Shown: in pieces, positions 60,188-64,000 of the stretch
How the letters are laid out: each line of letters opens with the position of its first letter
Numbering within the stretch: position 1 is the first letter of the stretch
Source of the DNA: Candidatus Hydrogenedentota bacterium
Lineage (GTDB): Bacteria; Hydrogenedentota; Hydrogenedentia; Hydrogenedentales; JAGMZX01
Reading direction: 5' to 3'
Length of the DNA: 64,000 bases
NCBI GenBank assembly: GCA_029556545.1
Contig: JAKQEQ010000037.1
Location: 1 to 64,000, forward strand
The notes under the pieces: model-generated
Database searches by the model: none
The model's input: the letters and a program-made list of their open reading frames with translations, nothing else
Told to the model about the DNA's origin: nothing
Made by a program: the position numbers and the translations under genes

Positions 60188-60601
60188 ATGCGGCGTCTTA
60201 TTCGATTGGCGTTGTATTCCGCCGTGCCCGCGCTAATCGCGCTGGGCGCGTTTGTCCTGGGGGGCAGTGACACGCCGCTTCCCGCGGACGGGGAGATCGC
60301 GGCAACGCCCGCCTCCCCGTCGATGCCCGGCGTCGAAACCGGACCGGCCGTCCAGGCGTATGTGGACGAGGCGGGCAACCTGGTCGCGCCGCCGGCGGGC
60401 GCGCTTCCGAAAAAGCCGGGCGTAACGCGGTCGTTCAGCCGATTCACCATGGAGCAGACGGACCGAGGCGGCGTGCTGGTGAATTTCAACGACGGCTGGC
60501 AGAACGCGGCCATTGCGCACGTGGGCCCGGACGGGAAGGTGCACGTTGAGTGCGTCCCTGTCGGCGATGCCGCGCCAGGGACCGCCGAGGGGGAGGAATA
60601 G
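60188..60601 (+). CDS. Hypothetical secreted protein
   Basis: 137 residues with an N-terminal hydrophobic segment (LIRLALYSAVPALIALGAFVL), then a Pro/Ala-rich region and a small beta domain (GGVLVNFNDGWQNAAIAHV). Function unknown. Its stop is 2 bases before the next ATG, so it is coupled to the metalloprotease gene and may be its inhibitor, chaperone or substrate; this is inference. Confidence 0.65.
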   Translation: MRRLIRLALYSAVPALIALGAFVLGGSDTPLPADGEIAATPASPSMPGVETGPAVQAYVDEAGNLVAPPAGALPKKPGVTRSFSRFTMEQTDRGGVLVNFNDGWQNAAIAHVGPDGKVHVECVPVGDAAPGTAEGEE

Positions 60602-60603
60602 TC

Positions 60604-62727
60604 ATGCGTACCCGCACCCTATTCACTTGCTCCGCAGTCCTGGGGCTCTTGATCGCGCCCGCAGCCGGAGCGGCGTTCAACGTGAACATCACGTATGCGG
60701 ACAGCGCGGGCGAAGGCTTCAACGACGCCACGCTGGGCGCGCCGCGCCGCGCGGCGCTGGAACACGCCGTCGCCGTGTGGACCAGTCAGCTCGATGGCGC
60801 CATCGACCTCGAACTCAAGGCAACTTTCGATCCGCTCGGCGGCGACGCAAGCTCCGCGGTGCTCGGTCAGGCGGGCTCGACGGCGAGCGTGCGCGACGAT
60901 CCCGCTCTACCGCTCGCGGGGACGTGGTATCCGGTGCCGCTTGCCAGCCAGCTCATCGGGGTCAGCATCCCGTCTTCGAGCGGCCCGAACGCGGGTTTCC
61001 ACATGGCGGCGGTGTTCAATTCGGACGTGGACGGGCCGGTGGTGCTGGGGTCGACGACGTTCTATTACGGTACGGACGGCAACCCGCCCGGGGGAACGGT
61101 GGATTTCGTTTCGGTAGCGTTGCATGAGTTCGGCCATGCTTTCGGTTTCTTCGACATGATCGATCCGGTGACAGGCGGCTTTTTCAATGGGTTTCCGGAC
61201 GCCTACGCGGTGAACCTGAGACGCACGGGGGCCGTGAACAAGAACTTCACCGATATGACGAACACGGAGCGGCTGGCGGCGCTCACAAGCGGCGAGGTGT
61301 ACTGGAAGGGGTCGAGCATCATGGGCGCGGGCATTTCGAGTCCCGCCCCGTTCGTCAACGCCCAGGGCGAAGTCGAGATTTTCGCGCCGGGAACGTATCA
61401 AGCGGGATCGAGCATTTCGCACTGGGAATCGGGTCATACGCCGGACTTGCTCATGGAGCCCGTGCTCACGAGCGTTTTCAGCGGCATCGACGTCACGGGC
61501 GCGGCTTTGAACGACATGGGCTGGAACCTTCAGGCAAGCGAGGGCGAGGGAGAAGGCGAGGGCGAGGGAGAAGGTGAAGGTGAGGGAGAAGGTGAAGGAG
61601 AAGGCGAGTGTCTCGTTTATGCGAGCACCGATGTGCCGCGCCTCATCGATTACATCGTGTTCCCGGTAACTGAATCGACGCTGGTGGTTCCGGGGCCCCT
61701 CGTTGTGAGCGACCTGAACGTCAAACTCAACATCACGTATCCCTTCGACGTGGACCTCACCGTCAATTTGCGATCGCCCATCGGCACCGAGATCACGCTG
61801 TTCACCGGCGTGGGCGGCGGCGGCAGCAACTTCACGGACACCGTGCTGGACGACCAAGCCGCGACGCACCTCAGCGCGGGTGTGGCGCCGTTCACCGGCT
61901 GTTTCCGGCCGCAGTCCAACCTATCGGCCTTCACCGGCGTGAATGCGGCGGGCACGTGGCGGCTGAGGATTCAGACGAGCGACTTCTTCGAGACCGGATC
62001 GCTCACGGGCTGGGAACTGCATTTCGGGTGTCAATGCCCGCTGAGCAGCGAAGGCGAGGGAGAAGGAGAAGGAGAAGGAGAGGGCGAGGGAGAGGGCGAG
62101 GGAGAGACGTGCCCGTGGACCGGACCGTGCCCGGATTTCGACGCGGAAGGCGCGGCGGTATACGGCTTGTTGAGTCTAGACTGGAATACAACCGACCTCG
62201 ACCTGACCGGTATCATCGACAGTTGGGAGGTGGCCCTGTTCAGCGAAGTGTTGTGCAAGCGATCCGGCCCCTTGCGCAATGCCGCGGCCTGCGCGTTCCT
62301 CCACAACCTTGAGACGCTGCGGGCGGAACCGGGCTACGCGCTTGCCGCGCCGTACGAGAACGTGGCGGCGGCGCTTCTGGCGGTCAGCACGGAACTGCAA
62401 CAGACCATCGTCGCCAGCCTGTCGCTGACGGGTACGTATCGCGTCGCGGGCGGCGCCGCCAAGGCCTGGGGCGAACCGCTGGCGCCGCAAGGCGATCCGG
62501 ACGTCGACAGCCTCACCAACGCGCAAGAATACTTGAACACCGTAAGTGCCAGCCTGGACCGCGCGGATTACGTTATCGCGGCACTGAATCCGCTTCTGGA
62601 CGGGAGTGTCGGGGCATCGGCCCTGCCGTTGCTGGGAGGGCTGGGCCTGTGCGGGCTTCTGGCATGCGTGACGGCGTTGGGCACGGCCGGGCTTGCCCGG
62701 CGGCGGGGGGCGCGCGACGCGGAGTAG
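60604..62727 (+). CDS. Secreted metalloprotease with P-domain and Gly-Glu linkers
   Basis: 707 residues. Signal peptide (TLFTCSAVLGLLIAPAAGA). A zinc protease domain has HEFGHAFGFFD (H174-E175-x-x-H178-x-x-G181-x-x-D184). A Gly-Glu linker (61545-61610) leads to a proprotein-convertase P-domain (about 340-480), then a second Gly-Glu linker (62045-62106) and a C-terminal region. The end has a short motif with two Gly, a hydrophobic helix and an Arg-rich tail, like proteins processed by exosortase- or rhombosortase-type systems (inference). GGAGG upstream of the ATG supports the start. Confidence 0.85.
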   Translation: MRTRTLFTCSAVLGLLIAPAAGAAFNVNITYADSAGEGFNDATLGAPRRAALEHAVAVWTSQLDGAIDLELKATFDPLGGDASSAVLGQAGSTASVRDDPALPLAGTWYPVPLASQLIGVSIPSSSGPNAGFHMAAVFNSDVDGPVVLGSTTFYYGTDGNPPGGTVDFVSVALHEFGHAFGFFDMIDPVTGGFFNGFPDAYAVNLRRTGAVNKNFTDMTNTERLAALTSGEVYWKGSSIMGAGISSPAPFVNAQGEVEIFAPGTYQAGSSISHWESGHTPDLLMEPVLTSVFSGIDVTGAALNDMGWNLQASEGEGEGEGEGEGEGEGEGEGEGECLVYASTDVPRLIDYIVFPVTESTLVVPGPLVVSDLNVKLNITYPFDVDLTVNLRSPIGTEITLFTGVGGGGSNFTDTVLDDQAATHLSAGVAPFTGCFRPQSNLSAFTGVNAAGTWRLRIQTSDFFETGSLTGWELHFGCQCPLSSEGEGEGEGEGEGEGEGEGETCPWTGPCPDFDAEGAAVYGLLSLDWNTTDLDLTGIIDSWEVALFSEVLCKRSGPLRNAAACAFLHNLETLRAEPGYALAAPYENVAAALLAVSTELQQTIVASLSLTGTYRVAGGAAKAWGEPLAPQGDPDVDSLTNAQEYLNTVSASLDRADYVIAALNPLLDGSVGASALPLLGGLGLCGLLACVTALGTAGLARRRGARDAE

Positions 62728-62748
62728 AAGATCGCAACCGCATATGAT

Positions 62749-62782
62749 GCGCCCCGGCGCTCGCAACGAGCGGCCGGGGCGC
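62749..62782 (+). terminator. Terminator after the metalloprotease
   Basis: Long hairpin GCGCCCCGG...CCGGGGCGC with an inner CGCTCG/CGAGCG stem, followed by TTGCTT. It may serve both converging genes. Confidence 0.8.
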
Positions 62783-62805
62783 TTGCTTATCAACCGTCTG
62801 CGCGA

Positions 62806-64000
62806 TCAGCCGACCTGATAGGGCGCTTTCAGACACCAGCCGTTCAGATACGGCCGATACGCCCATGCATTGCCTTTCTTCGCGGTCTCGTCCTCGCCCT
62901 TGAACCGCTCCGTTTCGAGGTCCCAGTAGAGCCTGCCGCCGGCCACGTACGAGCAGGTGCCCATGTGGCAGGTGCGCGTCGTGTTGTGGAGGAGTTCGAC
63001 GGTCGAGATGGGATCTTTGCGTTCGCGGACGCACTGGCAGAAATTCTCCCAGTGCGGCTCGTTGATCGGGCTTCCGCCGCGCTTCTTTGGTTCGCACCCG
63101 CCGTTGTTCGGCACGGGATAGACCTCGTAGCCGCCGCGGTCGACCCGCAGCGTGCCCAGCGGCCCGTGAAAGAGGACGCCGTGGCTTTGGAATCCCTGCG
63201 GCAGGAACTGGTTCCAAACGCGGTTGGAGAACTTGAGGGTGAAGGTGTCGTACTCCCAGACGACATCGAGCGTGTCGGGCGTGGTACGGTTGTCGTTGAC
63301 GACGTACTTGCCGCCCATGGCGCAGGCGGAGATCGGTTGCTTCTCGGCGTCGCCCATGCCCCAGAGCGCGACGTCGATGAGGTGCGCGCCCCAATCCGTG
63401 ATCTTGCCGCCGGAGTAATCGAGGAACCAACGGAAATTGTAAATCCAGCGGTTTGTATTGAAGGGGCGGTGTTCGACCCAGCCCTGATGGAATTCCCAAT
63501 CCAGCCCCTCCTTCTCCCACTTGGCCTGATCGTCATCGCCCATGCCGATGCCGTCCGTGGTTTCCTCGTCGTGGATATACGCCTCGACGCTTCCGACGGG
63601 GCCGATGTAGCCGTCGCGCACGAGCGCCATGGCCTCCTGAAAATGGGCGCCGCTCCGTTGCATGTTGCCGCCCTGGAACACCACCTTGTTCCGCCGCACC
63701 GTCTCAATCATGACGCGGCCTTCCTCAATGGTGGTGGAAAGCGGCTTCTCGCAATAGATGTCCTTTCCCGCGTCCGCGGCATAGAGCGTGCAGAGGCAAT
63801 GCCAGTGGTCCGGGGTCGCGATAACGACCGCATCGATGTCCTTGTTTTCAAGCAGTTCGCGGAAATCGTGGTGCTTCGTGATGTTCGGAAATTTCTGCGA
63901 AGCCATCTGCGCGCCCCGCTCGAGGTTCTTGCGATAGAGGTCGCAGACCGCCACGATCTCCATGTCGTCGCGCTGCATGACGAAGCCGAGATTGGCCCGG
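62806..64000 (-). CDS. Gfo/Idh/MocA oxidoreductase, N-terminus cut by window end
   Basis: The 398 codons visible here lack the start, because the frame is open through the right edge (it reads RANLGFVM before the first internal Met at 63978). The NAD(P)-binding end is partly present (IVAVCDLY, then IDAVVIATPDHWH and GKDIYCEKPLS, the family signature). The catalytic domain has WFLDYSGGKITDWGAHLID. Such enzymes oxidise or reduce sugars and sugar acids. It converges on the metalloprotease gene across the terminator at 62749-62782. Confidence 0.88.
   Translation of the reverse strand, partial: RANLGFVMQRDDMEIVAVCDLYRKNLERGAQMASQKFPNITKHHDFRELLENKDIDAVVIATPDHWHCLCTLYAADAGKDIYCEKPLSTTIEEGRVMIETVRRNKVVFQGGNMQRSGAHFQEAMALVRDGYIGPVGSVEAYIHDEETTDGIGMGDDDQAKWEKEGLDWEFHQGWVEHRPFNTNRWIYNFRWFLDYSGGKITDWGAHLIDVALWGMGDAEKQPISACAMGGKYVVNDNRTTPDTLDVVWEYDTFTLKFSNRVWNQFLPQGFQSHGVLFHGPLGTLRVDRGGYEVYPVPNNGGCEPKKRGGSPINEPHWENFCQCVRERKDPISTVELLHNTTRTCHMGTCSYVAGGRLYWDLETERFKGEDETAKKGNAWAYRPYLNGWCLKAPYQVG

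Overview
The window is GC-rich bacterial DNA with Gram-negative traits (an outer-membrane beta-barrel porin, secreted proteins with signal peptides). Long Gly-Glu repeat linkers, a DUF4838 protein, a GxGYxYP protein, a Gfo/Idh/MocA oxidoreductase and arrays with a 9-bp period together suggest a PVC-like or Candidatus Hydrogenedentota-type organism. That placement is inference; no marker gene here fixes the taxon.

The window has two parts. Bases 177-41079 are a genomic island of about 40.8 kb integrated at the 3' end of a tRNA-Ser(CGA) gene. The intact tRNA is at 41022-41111 on the minus strand, and a displaced 58-nt copy of its 3' half lies at 177-234 in the same orientation. From 41112 to 64000 the DNA looks like ordinary chromosome.

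The island is a mosaic of blocks. (A) 365-6195: a hypothetical gene, a primase-helicase of the TOTE conflict-system type, an AbiE-type toxin-antitoxin pair with a palindromic operator, and a zinc-ribbon protein that looks frameshifted. (B) 6417-9759: a serine recombinase translationally coupled to two ParB/RepB-like proteins. (C) 9903-15226: a tyrosine integrase and a tightly overlapping operon of small unknown genes plus a YkvA-like protein, bounded by about 130-bp inverted repeats. (D) 15785-25571: a SNF2/RapA-like helicase, a GHKL ATPase with a C-terminal PD-(D/E)XK-like motif, a type III-like Mod methyltransferase, a GxxExxY protein on its own inverted-repeat cassette, and a type III-like Res helicase-nuclease. 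(E) 26793-33086: a replication module with a D5-like ATPase, a stand-alone CHC2 zinc-finger primase piece, and a TOPRIM-exonuclease-DNA polymerase I fusion. (F) 33803-40559: a HEPN-SNF2 helicase fusion and a sacsin-like GHKL ATPase, flanked by about 180-bp direct repeats, one of them beside the tRNA.

The best candidates for undescribed systems are block D (SNF2 + GHKL-nuclease + type III Mod/Res), block F (HEPN-SNF2 + sacsin-like ATPase) and block E (split primase with TOPRIM fused to PolA). The SNF2 + GHKL pairing occurs twice, in unrelated-looking forms, in one island.

The chromosomal part encodes an AlgE-like porin, DUF4838 and GxGYxYP proteins, MltG, RuvX, a secreted C26-type amidotransferase, a beta-propeller-like secreted protein, a VAO/PCMH-type FAD oxidase, AroB, a TPR protein, a ferritin-like protein, a cold-shock protein, a six-hairpin-type glycosidase, a secreted metalloprotease with a P-domain, and an oxidoreductase cut by the right edge.
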